In this document: piece after piece, positions 1 through 10,864 of the stretch
Layout of the letters: every line of letters starts with the position of its first letter
Position numbering within the stretch: the first letter of the stretch is position 1
From: Aplysia californica
Lineage: Eukaryota > Mollusca > Gastropoda > Aplysiida > Aplysiidae
Assembly (NCBI RefSeq): GCF_000002075.1
Contig: NW_004797510.1
Span: 363,890 to 385,001 of the forward strand
Direction: 5' to 3'
DNA: 21,112 bases
The notes under the pieces: model-generated
What the model saw: only the letters and a program-made list of their open reading frames with translations
Databases searched by the model: none
What the model was told of the DNA's origin: nothing
Program-made: the position numbers and the translations under genes

Positions 1-91
<91 letters not shown>

Positions 92-101
92 TATCATCAT
101 C
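1..101. repeat. (TCA)n trinucleotide microsatellite, cut by window edge
   Basis: About 33 tandem TCA units, uninterrupted to about position 90 and then with one substitution. The array starts before the window, so its full length is unknown. The same unit recurs at 3478-3542. Confidence 0.97.
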
Positions 102-111
102 GTAAAAACTG

Positions 112-207
112 ACAATAATAATAACAACTACGACATTGGCAACAAAAACAGCAGCAGCAACAATAACAACAACAACAACAACAATAACAACAACAACAAT
201 AACAGCA
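112..207. repeat. Imperfect (AAC/AAT/CAG)n low-complexity tract
   Basis: An interrupted run of CAA, AAT and CAG triplets directly right of the (TCA)n array. Open frames across it are poly-Cys, poly-Gln or poly-Asn translations, not genes. Positions 208-456 hold nothing recognisable. Confidence 0.85.
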
Positions 208-456
208 GTTCTGCGTTGCAGGTAATCTCCATACCGTACGAAAAAGTAATAATCTATTCAGACACAAAATATTATCAGAGAGCTCCCATCTCTTAAAAAA
301 GACTAGTTTATGCTTTAAAGGTTTAGGTTTCAGGTAACACCATAGACACTCAGTTAACGAACACAAGTGAGTCCGTACAAAAACCGATTATATTAGATTT
401 TGATTTATTGTTACGTCTGCACCCTCGCACAGTTATCAGAGCCGAAGGAAAATAAA

Positions 457-494
457 GAAACAAAACAAAACAAAACAAAACAAAACAAAACAAA
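457..494. repeat. (CAAAA)n pentanucleotide microsatellite
   Basis: Seven near-perfect CAAAA units. An A-rich pentamer tract can be a degraded retroposon tail, but no retroposon body is recognisable beside it. Confidence 0.93.
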
Positions 495-525
495 CATTCA
501 CCAAAGAACAAAACCAAAACCAAAC

Positions 526-596
<71 letters not shown>

Positions 597-601
597 CAGA
601 C

Positions 602-633
<32 letters not shown>

Positions 634-706
634 CGATAGATCGATAGATAGATAGATATATAGATAGATAGATAGATAGATAGATAGATCGATAGATAGA
701 TAGATT
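526..706. repeat. (GATA)n tetranucleotide microsatellite
   Basis: About 45 GATA units with a few interruptions (GACA near 595-603, GATC near 633-645 and 689, one TATA near 659). The apparent Ser/Ile/Tyr/Leu-rich minus-strand frame across it is a translation of the repeat. Confidence 0.97.
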
Positions 707-923
707 GTTGCTAGAACAGGACAGGGATTTTGAGGGGGGAATCATGGGACATCATAAAGACATCCCACCTCTCTAAGCACTCTACGAACAAACAAGCAGA
801 AACAAAAACACCTTCACAACGAAATCATAGGGTAAGAAAGAGTACTGGGAGAGAGACAGACACAAAGGAAGAACGCAAAACATAGACTTAGTGAGGGACA
901 GACAGTTAAAAAGAACGAGACAG

Positions 924-926
<3 letters not shown>

Positions 927-991
<65 letters not shown>
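927..991. repeat. (GA)n dinucleotide microsatellite
   Basis: Thirty-two GA units followed by a short G run (about 995-1001). A strong purine/pyrimidine strand asymmetry, like the second tract at 1319-1398. Confidence 0.97.
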
Positions 992-994
<3 letters not shown>

Positions 995-1313
995 GGGGGG
1001 GAGATAAAGTGCGTCTAGTGTGCGTGTGTGTTTGTGTGTGGAGGGTAGGGGGAGGTGTAGAGCAAGACGTTTCGTTTGTCAAATTAACACCTTTCTCCTG
1101 CTCTGCACTGGGTGATCTACAATTCAGCGTCCTCGAGGAACGCGACCCCTCAGTGTGAAAGCCCAATACCCTTCCATGTCCTTACCGGGAATAGGATAGG
1201 TTAAAAGCTCGGGAACCTAGTAATCAATTGGAAAGAGGGTCTGGGCGATCTGTTCTGATGGGGTCGGACTTGCATTGGACTTTAGATTTTGAAAAGGAGG
1301 TTGGAGGCAGAAA

Positions 1314-1318
<5 letters not shown>
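992..1318. other. Spacer between the two (GA)n tracts, no gene seen
   Basis: Begins G/T-rich (TGTGTG near 1020-1040) and is otherwise mixed. No conserved protein, splice pair or repeat was recognised. Frames crossing it draw most of their length from the flanking GA repeats. Confidence 0.6.
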
Positions 1319-1402
<84 letters not shown>

Positions 1403-1440
1403 GAGGGGGGGGGGGAGAGTGAGAGACATACAGACAGACA
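1319..1440. repeat. (GA)n tract with poly-G block and (CAGA)n end
   Basis: About 40 GA units to 1398, then a G-rich block to about 1417 (G runs broken by single A), then GAGA and four CAGA units. The plus strand is almost pure purine for about 110 nt, so triplex (H-DNA) formation is a physical possibility. Confidence 0.95.
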
Positions 1441-2387
1441 GACATAGAAGAGGTTGAAAAATAAAGAACATGTCAGTAAGTATGTGAAACTTTGGGAAAA
1501 CATTAAACTTCGACTCTTTTCTATATCTATTATTTCCTCTCATAATGTTTTAAAAAAGAAAATTACTGAGCTTTCAGAAATGAGGCATAATCCCGCCCTG
1601 CGTTTTCAAATTGCATAGACAGTTTCCATAATAAGAAAAGACGTACTTCAAAACAACAACGCCCTCCGCGTAAGCTTATTACAGAGCTGAAAAAGGAAGA
1701 CATCATTACAAAGGCACATAAGATATCCAAGAAACAGAGAAACAAAAACCTCAACGAAGATCTTAACCTTTTTGATATCACGTTTCACCTCGAAGACATA
1801 ATATTATCATCAGTTTGATATTTTCTCGCGCATAAACAACGACTAGAATTTGTTTTTAGATTTTGCAAATGAAAAAACCCGGTTCGTATAATGAAAGTTC
1901 ATTCCTTCTGGTCTTGGTTGCCCCCCCCCCCCCGCCTCAAAACAATCCTTCGTATTCCTTTCCCTTTCTAAGATGTAAACCATTCTGTTTCCTGTCTCCA
2001 AGACAGCCATCAGCAGATGTCTAATTTAATCATAATACCCGTTTGTTTTTCAAAATAGGCATTGGGTTACCTGCAGTCGGGTTAAATCGTTTCGGATTCA
2101 TCGTGGTGAAATCAGGCGCTCGTCAAAATAATGAAATCAAGGAAACTGGCATTTAACTGTCCGTTTGACAATTTTAAAAAAAGATTTTGGGCTCAAAACC
2201 CTCTATATCCCTTTAAAAACACATTTCTGTGTAGATTTTTACAGAAAATCATTGAATGAAGGTACACAACTCGTAAATTTTCATTTCCCAAAGGACTCTG
2301 AAGCTGTGGGAATTACAAAACTTTGGTGGCCACTTTTTGAGTCCCAAATTTACCTTTGAAGCAAGACAACCCTCTCTTCCTTCAATC
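1441..2387. other. Intergenic stretch, no gene seen
   Basis: AT-rich unique-looking sequence with a C13 homopolymer at 1921-1933. No conserved domain, tRNA or transposon end was recognised. The short frames at 1563-1781 (minus) and 2165-2359 (plus) resemble no family known to me. Confidence 0.6.
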
Positions 2388-2854
2388 GCAAATACTTTGA
2401 CTTCTATTCAATATAGATTGATATTTTTTTCACTAAACGCAAGATAGATAAACAGTTTTGAAAGTATACCAATAACCCCATATGCCCCCAAATCGAAGAG
2501 AGCCTGATTCCACTACGTCATGCCATATTTTTATTTTTGTGCTTCTGTTTCGGGAGGAAGGTCGAAAATAAAACTAAGGTTGGTATATGTCATGTAAAAC
2601 AATCCTGTTTTTTGATACGACGACTTCGTTTTAGAAGATATCCCAATTGTCATTGGATGCTTCCAATACGTCTACGAGTGTCATCAGTGTGGATCTTCAA
2701 ATCCCTAGGGTTATTGTGTTACGACGTGGTGGAACCAGGCTCTCGTCAATTTCAGGGCATGTGGAGTCATGGATATCATTCTAAATCGTGTTTGGTATGT
2801 TTTGCTTTTGATGGAAAATTCACTATCTATCTTGAATAGAAGTCAAGATATTCG
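2388..2854. mobile_element. Foldback (palindromic) MITE-like element, about 135-bp inverted arms
   Basis: The left arm (2388-2522) matches the reverse complement of the right arm (2719-2854) almost end to end. The outer part shares TTGACTTCTATTCAA followed by ATAGAT after one mismatch. The inner 67 nt align without gaps at roughly 73% by eye and share GAGAGCCTG, TTCCAC and ACGTC. The loop (about 2523-2718) shows no pairing. This is the structure of a palindromic MITE or foldback element that moves using another element's transposase. Arm identity suggests an old insertion. No clear target-site duplication is visible. A 100-codon plus-strand frame over the loop and right arm (2537-2839) looks like no known protein. 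Confidence 0.75.
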
Positions 2855-3474
2855 TTCTTAAATCAGGTGGGGGTAGTTTGGCACCGCTTTACCTTACTAA
2901 ACAAAGCACATTTATAGGATAGTTCAGCCGATATATTTCGTTAAGACAACTTTGATAAGGGAACGACAGTTCAAGGAGGCTGTTAAAAAAAGGCTTTTAG
3001 CCTTGAACCTTTCTGCGCAAACTACGTCGTCCATAAAAATAAAACACGTCAGAGGCTGTCCTTCATTTGAAAACAACAGTTTGTTCTTACTAAAGAAAAA
3101 AGCCCCAAGCAGGAGACATCAAAATAATGCCAGAAACTTGATTCGCCTTTGGACAAATTTATCTCGTATTTCATACTCTTATTTTCTGACGGCTCAATAT
3201 TTCTCTTTTAGATATACGACCTTGTTTTTCTTACCTCATAGCACATATCATAAAAATCCCACATAATCTGAAGGCTGTTTTTAAGGACTACACGTCGAGA
3301 ATTTGATAAGTTTTGTTCTTCACTTATCCAGCTCTTCATTACTTAAAAATCGTTAAAATAGTTGGTTAACTCAGAATACTTTGAATTTGCTTTATTATTC
3401 CTTATTACTTTAACTTTTTGTAACTAACCAAAAGACGTTCCAAGATATCGTGGACAATAATAAAAATAATACTA

Positions 3475-3477
<3 letters not shown>
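2855..3477. other. Intergenic stretch, no gene seen
   Basis: AT-rich sequence. A small inverted pair, TTGGTTA near 3362 and TAACCAA near 3425, is too short to call an element. The frame at 2952-3266 has no recognisable family. Confidence 0.55.

Positions 3478-3542
<65 letters not shown>
3478..3542. repeat. (ATC)n trinucleotide microsatellite
   Basis: Twenty-one ATC units without interruption, the same unit as at 1-101. Confidence 0.97.
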
Positions 3543-4194
3543 TAATTAATTATTGTTTACGAGACCACAGTTACGTTTTATCATACCAAAGGCAGCTTTG
3601 TTTCTTTAGAAATTTACTTGCACATTAATTGATGGCTGGTTCGAAAATACATAATCGAAACTCGTTTTAAGATTATTAATAAAGTGTGTATGAAAGGTTT
3701 CAAACTGTGGAAGACACTTAAAATACAATTGTGTCAGAGGACAATAGTTAGACAATATTAGAGCTCAATACTCCAACTTCAGAAGCTCATTAAGAACAAA
3801 AGAAGATAGGGATACGTTTTATCTCCTCTCCACCCCCCCTCCCGCTTTTATATTTTTATAACTCTTATGAACAAAACAACACAAACTCAGAAAGCCTAAA
3901 TGAAGGGGTTTTTTTGCGGACCACAAAGGTTCTGTTCACCAACAACAACAAAGTCTCCAAAGCCACACCACTGAACTGAACAACAGCTGTGTGAAATTTG
4001 AAACGAAAGTAAGCACAACAAAAACAGAGTTTGTGGAAGATGGAAATAGTAGTTCCCTAGCCAATCATGTCAACAACAAATATGTGAAACAGGTCCCAGA
4101 GAGTTCATTGGATTGGTTGGTCTTCGTTTCTACTACTGCAACTATTTTATAGAGGAGAATGTTGGACTATGAATATCAGTTATCAGTTTGAAAT
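3543..4194. other. Intergenic stretch, no gene seen
   Basis: AT-rich with short C runs near 3832-3843. Nothing recognisable as a gene, RNA or element end. Confidence 0.55.
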
Positions 4195-4826
4195 GGAGGG
4201 GTGGGGGGGGGGGGATATTTTACATTTTTACCTAACAGAAAAAAAAATAGATCTTATTTTCTAAATTGAAAGAGAAAATGTACTCGAATCCCAAAATCAC
4301 ATGATAGCCAAGTTTGTAAATTGGGGCAGGGGTGGTTGGGGGAGGAGGCTATGCTTTACGCTTTTGCCTCTAGGCTACGAGAACGATTGCTTGACAGCAT
4401 AAATGGGTCTGATTTTTTTTAAAATGAAGGAGCAAATCTATTCGACTTCGAACATCGCGAGTTCGTAAATTCTTAAATAGTTGAGAGGGGGGGGGGGAGT
4501 TGGTGATTTAGGGAAAGGTGGGGGGGGGGGGCGGGGAGAAGGTGTTTTTTAGGGGGGGTATGCTGCACCTTTGCAGCTACTTCAATTATTGTTTGACTGG
4601 ATCTAATGTTTCAAAGTACATAGCAGATCTCGAAACATGACATGAAGGCCAAGTTCGTTAATGGAAGGTTTGTTTGGGGTGGGTAGGGGGGGGGGCTATC
4701 TTTTACTTCAGCTGCTACAACAACGATTGCCTGACGTTTACAATTAAATCTAATTCTCCAAAGATCAGACAAAATCTACCCGATTTCGAACATCACGTGA
4801 CAGTCAAGTTCGTAAACAAGTGTGTT
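4195..4826. repeat. Degenerate tandem array, about 150-190-bp units each with a poly-G block
   Basis: Four diverged copies can be aligned. Each has a G-rich block (G runs at 4203-4214, about 4324-4346, 4487-4497 with 4520-4531, 4686-4695), then a segment like GCTATGCTTTAC...GCTAC..CGATTGCTTGACA, then ATCTACTCGA-TTCGAACAT-CA...CAAGTTCGTAAA. The last segment recurs at about 4274, 4435, 4623 and 4770, giving spacings of about 161, 188 and 147 nt. Copies are heavily diverged and differ most in the length of the G block. No coding capacity is evident. The plus-strand G blocks could form G-quadruplexes. Confidence 0.75.
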
Positions 4827-5318
4827 AAGGTCGATACTCCTTAACTTTCTACTCTTGAGTGACCGATCCGACCTTCCACTTCTTGTACTTTTACTTAACA
4901 TACTGTTATGACATGAATGGCAACATAGCTCTGACTTACGATCCTAATAGCAAAATGAGAAGACTAGTCCTTATTCTACATCCACGGTAAGGAGCACTCA
5001 TATTCCAGTGTCATTTTTTTATTTCTTTTTGTTTATTATTTCTACCACCCTCCCTCCCGAAAAAACCCTAAAACTAAAGACAAACAGACAGACCTAGTCA
5101 TCCTAGGTTTTCAGCGTTAGCGACACAGAAGAATGTTTAATTTGTTCCTATTTGCAACTTACTCAGAAAAGCTAAACTCATCTGCTTTCAGACAAATTAT
5201 TGTTTCCTGTTTAGATCGAACATGTGCACACTTTGAAAAGAGTGAGCAGATCACATTTTCAATTATACAGAACCTTCAGGAATCAGGAATGTGGGCAAAA
5301 GTAAAGTGTGACCATACG
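4827..5318. other. Intergenic stretch, no gene seen
   Basis: Mixed AT-rich sequence with a short pyrimidine run at 5045-5059. A plus-strand frame starting at 5133 is only non-repetitive for about 60 codons before entering the CA repeat and matches no family known to me. Confidence 0.55.
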
Positions 5319-5343
5319 CCCCCCCCCCCTCTACACACACACA

Positions 5344-5394
<51 letters not shown>

Positions 5395-5480
5395 ACACAC
5401 ACACACACACATACACAAATTCACACAAAAACACACACCCACACACACAAACAAACATACACACATGCACACAAAAAAGC
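5319..5480. repeat. C11 run and interrupted (CA)n microsatellite
   Basis: A C run at 5319-5329 followed by about 150 nt of CA repeat with scattered CT, AT and CAAA interruptions. The Thr-His and Val-Cys frames over it are repeat translations. Confidence 0.97.
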
Positions 5481-5738
5481 CCACTATACTATTTTCCTGT
5501 ATAGCATAGCTGCAACCCAGGGACGGCTTGTGGGGCTAAAAAATGGGCGTGCATAATTCAAGGTCACGTAGTCGTTTAAAATGGTGGCAAGACAATAAAC
5601 CAATCTAAATTCACTTGAGCACTCCTCTGATTTGCTCCGGGGTTCACATAATTTTGGGATAGAATAGTGTGCAGTCTACCGCGTTTATTTTTAGACTCCC
5701 TACTGCCTACTTGTTCCTGACATGGGCTTTGTTCCTGA

Positions 5739-6910
5739 CAAGGCACCAGAAATGCTATATTCACCTTAACATTGTTAATGGAAAGATGTACTGAAGCACA
5801 GAAAGATCTGTATTTATGCTTCATAGATTATTCAAAGGCGTTCGATAAAGTTAGACATGATGAGCTATTTAAAATACTGGAAAAGCTAGACATAGATGGA
5901 AAAGATCTAAGAATTATCAGGAATTTGTACTGGGACTAAAACGCTACTGTACGAATTAATGGAGAATACAGTGAATATAAGCAGATTAGGCGAGGAGTGA
6001 GGAAAGGATGTGTTTTGTTACAAGACCTTTATAACATGTACAATGAAACAATCCTTAGAAACATAGAAGAATGTCCAGGTCTGAAAGTAAATGGAGAAAA
6101 GATTAATAACATCATGTATGCAGATAACACAGTTTTGAAAGCTGGCTCTTAAAGGACCTTCAATTATTTCTTCTAGATACTGTTGTAACAGAAAGTGAAC
6201 GTAACAGATTATTGTTGAATGTAAAGAAAACAGAATGCATGGTAATATCCAAAAAAGCAGCAAATCCTAGATGTAATCTCATTAGCAATGTGAAAAGATC
6301 AGAATAATCCAACAGTTTAAATATCTAGGATATATGATAACATATGATGCCAAACGTTCCACAGAAATAAGAAGTAGAATTACAACGGCTAAGGCTAGTT
6401 TCAATAGAATGAGCCCAATCTTGAAAAATAGAAACATCTCAATGAACACCAAAATGAAAGTTCTGAAAAGCTATGTTTGGTCAACCCTTCTATTTGGCTG
6501 TGAATGCTGGACAATCACAGAAGACAGTGAAAATAAAATGGAAGCAACAGAAATGTGGTTTCTTAGGAGACTGCTAAGAGTATCGTGGAAGGAAAAAGAA
6601 ATCAAATGAGGTAGTGCTTGACGAAGCCCGCATGGAACGCTCAATGTTAAAAACAATCAGGAAACGACAAAATATACAGTTTTTGGGACACCTGAATAGA
6701 CATAAGTGTCTTGAACATCTAGCTCTCACTGGCAAAATTGAGGGCAAGCGAGGCAGGGGAACGCCCAGAACAACATACTTAGGGAATCTAAACGGTAACA
6801 GGGAAAGATCAGGGAAACGTAGCTTTTTTTAGAGCATCCGAGCAACGGAATGAATGGAGAACCATGATCGAAGATGTCTGTCGTAGATCTTGCACTGGAT
6901 GATGATGACT
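5739..6910 (+). mobile_element. 5'-truncated, decayed RTE-like LINE (3' part of reverse transcriptase ORF)
   Basis: Reverse-transcriptase blocks appear in order across three frames: GTRNAIF (5742), FIDYSKAFDKV (5820-5852), RGVRKGCVL (usual RGVRQGCVL), MYADNTVL at 6115-6138 (usual YADDTVL), KTECMVISKKA (6229), KYLGYMIT, MKVLKSYVWSTLLFGCECW (6454-6510), MWFLRRLLRVSW and IQFLGHLNRH, with a C-terminal end at TGA 6900-6902. It terminates in GATGATGATGAC, the short GATGA-type tail usual for RTE elements. Damage includes an in-frame stop at 5937-5939, a frame change near 6150, stops near 6304-6327 with another frame change, a stop at 6607-6609 with a frame change, and an extra T near 6826-6832. The second catalytic Asp of YADD is Asn, so it is inactive. 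The endonuclease and N-terminal RT are missing, which is normal for 5'-truncated LINE copies. RTE clade is inferred from the tail and C-terminal blocks. Confidence 0.9.
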
Positions 6911-8681
6911 GTGGGCTATATTTCGTGGGTGCATATTTGAGAAGTGCCGTCTTATTAATATTAATGTACCGCCAAACTCTACGAGTATCGTCATCATTTG
7001 GGTTATCCCAAACAGCGATTTATAGGTCAGGTTGCCACTGTTGAATATCCTATTATGTTTAGTTAAAGTGCGTGGACTTTGGCATGGCATAGTAGATGTT
7101 TTACGGTGCTTTTGACAATGAAATGGCAGTTAAGGCGTCAGCGACGACCTGGTTTTGAAATAATATTTAGCTATTCTTTGTTTCTGACTTCTTTTATTAT
7201 ATATTTGTGGATGTTCTTCGTAATAAAACATTAAAAAGTTTAGGGCAGCACTGCATGACCGTGCTCTCTGGACGAATCGCGCCTGCTGCAACCCCAATGC
7301 TAGCCTGGATGTTGAGCGTTAAGTCAAGATGTTTTAAAGGAGGGTGGAACTTTACAATGCATCCCTTTCTTCCACTCGTGTTTGACAAGTGAGACAGCTG
7401 GTAAAATAAAACCTTCTAACTCTTACACTTGTACAGAAGCTGTGTCTGTGAGAAAGCGGTTGTGCGTTTTGCCGTCGCACAGTTTTGTCTAATTTTTTAA
7501 AAACAAATAAATATCACAAATTTTAATGTAAATAATACATTATGATTTTTACCAAAGGTCGGTTTGATTAAATTTGGCGAATATTATGTTTCAGAGTACA
7601 ACCGACGGTTGTAGTTACCCAAATGGTAGATTTCAAGCGGTGTATAGGTGTTTCAGTTTTGTTTGTTTGTTTGAGTGATGAGAAGTACATTGACATGATG
7701 ACGGTCAAAATAAAGAAGAGAAATATTAAATCAAATAAACAGACGAAAACAAGAGAGGGAAGGAAGAAAAGGCAGAAAATAAAAGTGGCATCCTTCAACC
7801 ATCAGCGTGTACAGAAGTGTAAACTTTATCAATGTTGAAATCTCTTAGGTTCATACAGTGGCGAAGCGCGTCATTAATGCAGAGGTTCCTCAGAGAATTG
7901 CAACGTGAAAATTAAAAGCTTACTAACGTCACAGCAAATATTCTTCGTATTCGACAACTCGCTTTCTGTGCCAATTCTGTAACAGAGACATTGAACACAA
8001 GGAGCAAACAACAAGAAAGCAGTATATTTGCTAGGGCAATCTAAACTACACATGAAACAGAGAGAGCATGCACAATTATTTCTCTCACGAGTATTTGAAA
8101 CTGCATCGGACAACCATAGAAATGTGAACTTTTCACTGAACAACTAAGTTGAGGCATTTTGAAAAATTAGAAATGCTATAGACAGACTTTATACCTGTTT
8201 GTAAGGATATTCCTAAGCGTATCATCCCCACCTCCCCTAATAAATGGGCCCTACAACAAAAAAGCAAACAAAGCAAACAACTAAAAATAATTAAATGTAT
8301 CATTTAGGAGTTAATCAATATATTGTATTTTAGTTACATCATCAAGCTATAAGCAGATAAACTTAATGTCGCCTAAAGTGTTTCCTCTCTCAACTTTAAA
8401 AGGGGTGAAGGGTGCGGGTTTAGGGTATTCAGCCATTTAGCACAGACTATGTTCTGCAAAGCGCTTGGCATGAGAAAGGTACAACGACTTATTCATACAA
8501 AGTATGTCAGAAAAGATCTAGGACTGGTGTCACAAACGACGCGCTTTCAATCCAAACGGCAAGCTTCAGGTTTGTTTCTTTCCCATGAAAGTAATCCCCC
8601 TTTGGTGTCTCCCTCTCTTTTTGTCCGGTCTTCGGAGCCCCACCCCTCTCGTCATTGTCATCCTCGATTTCGTCCATGTCT
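6911..8681. other. Long intergenic stretch, no gene seen
   Basis: About 1.8 kb right of the LINE. A perfect 7-bp inverted repeat with a 1-nt centre (ACAACCG-A-CGGTTGT) lies near 7598-7612. Overlapping short frames at 7197-7392 and 7568-7838 on both strands look like no known protein. No RNA gene or element end was recognised. Confidence 0.55.
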
Positions 8682-8948
8682 TTAACTCTTTAAAGACAAA
8701 GCAGGCACATATTATCTCCGACCAGCTGCAGACTGAAGGTAACTTTGCAAAACATTTTGAACCATTATACCCAAATCAGGAACAAAAGTTTCCCTATGTC
8801 ATAGGATACATGTCGTCGCTTGCAGTTTTAAGTTCCTGATAAAGAAAAATGATTCGAAAAATCTGTATGAACAACAAAGTTATGCCCCAAAACAGCAAAT
8901 CTTCAAGTGCTGTCCAACGACCAGAAACGCGTGTTCTCAATGAGTTAA
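8682..8948. mobile_element. Possible TTAA-flanked (piggyBac-type) MITE, weak
   Basis: TTAA at 8682-8685 and 8945-8948 bounds 259 bp whose ends are imperfectly inverted: CTCTTTAAAGAC on the left against CTCATTGAGAAC on the right, 8 of 12. TTAA duplication and short terminal repeats are the piggyBac signature, but the match is short. The left end is also part of its own hairpin (GTCTTTAA-CTCT-TTAAAGAC, 8679-8698), which gives an alternative explanation. Confidence 0.3.
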
Positions 8949-9021
8949 AACAGGTCTTCTTGGTGACCCCTGGAATTTTGGTAGTAGAAAAGTAATCACA
9001 TGTAGCCAGGTCGGGTGAGCA

Positions 9022-9251
9022 AAGAGGATGCTACAGGACGGACGCCACACTATCAACCAGCAAGTATACAAGAAGATCCCATGGCGTTAATTTTATTCAG
9101 TACGCAAGAAGAGGCGAGGATTATGGCAGGACAAGTGGCTGCTTCATCACCATGACAAGCCTACTGACACAGCGTGCACTGAGCGTCTGACAGTTAGTTC
9201 CAGGCTGAGAAGAATAGTGTGGGGCTGGAGCAACCCGCTTATACCCAGTGC
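9022..9251 (+). mobile_element. Decayed mariner-family transposase fragment
   Basis: Three transposase blocks lie in the right order and spacing. TINQQVYKKI (9049-9078) matches the mariner TINxQYYxxVL block. LWQDKWLLHHHDKP (9121-9162) matches the LW..xWLLHHDNAPAHTA block around the second catalytic Asp. SVGLEQPAYT (9216-9245) matches xVLEQPPYSPDL. The first two are 33 residues apart and the last two about 25, as in mariner and the SETMAR transposase domain. The first two blocks share a frame broken by a stop at 9088-9090, and the third is in another frame, so there is at least one frameshift. HHDN reads HHHDK. N-terminal and C-terminal parts and terminal repeats are not seen. An inactive relic of a plain DNA transposon. 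Confidence 0.82.
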
Positions 9252-9975
9252 TTGGTAGAATCGGTCGAATTGAGCCCAATTGTTGGGGGGGGGGAAATGA
9301 CTCTTGCTTCCTCTCTTAGCGCAGACGTTAAGTTTAGTTCGGGTTTAATTTTTTTGTTGGGGGGGGGGGGGGTTGTTGCGCTTTGTTTGTTTTTTTGCCA
9401 ATCCATGAAGAACCATCTGGCTGTTCCTGACTCAATCGAATAAATTCTGTTGGCATTGTGCACTGGTTGGGCCCGGCTCCGAGCTGGTTGTTGTTGTTTT
9501 TTGGGTTTTTTTTCAATTACCCAAGCTCCAATGGGGATCTGTTTTAAAGACGTGACGAAATCAAGATAGCCATGGCTATAAAGATGCGCTGCAAGTTTGT
9601 TTTTTAAAATCTAAAACACATTATAATCAGTTGTGTAAAATGGTCAGGGGAGCCAAAACATCACATCTGTGCCTCTCAACAGCCGGTCGCTTTGAATATC
9701 CGCAAAACAATTTCCCCAACTTATCTATTGAAATACCGATACCAGATTAAGGTAGAAATGTGCACTGTGTTTGAAACGACCAGGTGGAATTCGATAACTC
9801 AGTTTCACCCAAAACTGGATATGTGGGCTTTTAAAATATAACTCCAGTGCGGGGGTTCGCGGAAGAATCCGCCCTGAAGTGCGTGGAGGCCTGACAGTAC
9901 AGAGAAGGCTTGGAGAGACTCCAACTGGGATTACTTCACATAGGAAATTGTGGTTTTAATTGTTTTGGGGGTTGC
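9252..9975. other. Intergenic stretch with G runs, no gene seen
   Basis: Contains G runs at about 9284-9293 and 9359-9372 and T-rich patches near 9385-9395 and 9490-9512. No gene, RNA or element end was recognised. Confidence 0.55.
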
Positions 9976-10384
9976 CCAGTTTGTCACAGGCCCAGTTTGT
10001 CACAATTTCATTTAAGTATTTGAGCATTGGTGACTCTCATAATTACAGCACTTTAACACTGTAGTTGTAACTTAAGTTTTTTATTCCCCACCTTCAATTT
10101 GGCGGTGAGCGATAGTCCCTCTAAAATGTTAATTCAGATTGTGTTGTTCAATATTTCTTCCTTTTTGTATGCAAATCATAGCAAATTTAAATTGCTTTGT
10201 AAAATTTCAACAATGAATGTTCTTTTGTTAAAAACAATTGAAAAATAAAATTCAATTTATACAATCAATCATTAATTTTCATACAATCGATCACTAATTT
10301 ATTCTTTTTGAGAGTGCCAATGATAAGTTCCATCATGCAGGGCACAGTCGAGGCCTGTGACAAACTGGACCTGTGACAAACTGG
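9976..10384. mobile_element. 409-bp inverted-repeat element with duplicated terminal motif
   Basis: The left end carries CCAGTTTGTCACAGG at 9976-9990 and a second copy matching 13 of 15 at 9992-10004. The right end carries its reverse complement twice, perfectly, at 354-368 and 370-384 of the 10 kb block (10354-10368 and 10370-10384). A second inverted pair lies inside: CATTGGTGACTCTCA at 10025-10039 and TGAGAGTGCCAATG at 10309-10322, at 49 and 62 nt from the respective ends. The core is AT-rich and non-coding. This is the structure of a non-autonomous DNA element. Repeated motifs inside the terminal repeats recall foldback elements. ATTGTTT occurs about 10 nt outside both ends, but a target duplication is not convincing. 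Confidence 0.75.
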
Positions 10385-10478
10385 CATGCTTCCGATTGTT
10401 TGGATCTGGAACATATCTTTTATGACACAGAGTCCTGGATAATATTTTGTTACACTGAGTATCAAATTGCATTACGTT

Positions 10479-10740
<262 letters not shown>

Positions 10741-10864
10741 AAGACAGATTAGCCACATACACAGGAGATTCTTCACACCAGAACTTTGAGATCAATATAG
10801 ACAAAAAATGAATTACGATATTCAGTATACTGTCTAGTTGTTCAGAACAAGACTGCACTCTTAC

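Noticed and set aside
350-745. 131-codon minus-strand frame
   Set aside because: Mostly a translation of the (GATA)n repeat.
1-3542. (TCA)n tracts as tails of minus-strand RTE LINEs
   Set aside because: Neither tract is followed by sequence resembling the LINE's C-terminal end.
5133-5504. 123-codon plus-strand frame
   Set aside because: Half is (CA)n repeat and the remainder matches no known protein.
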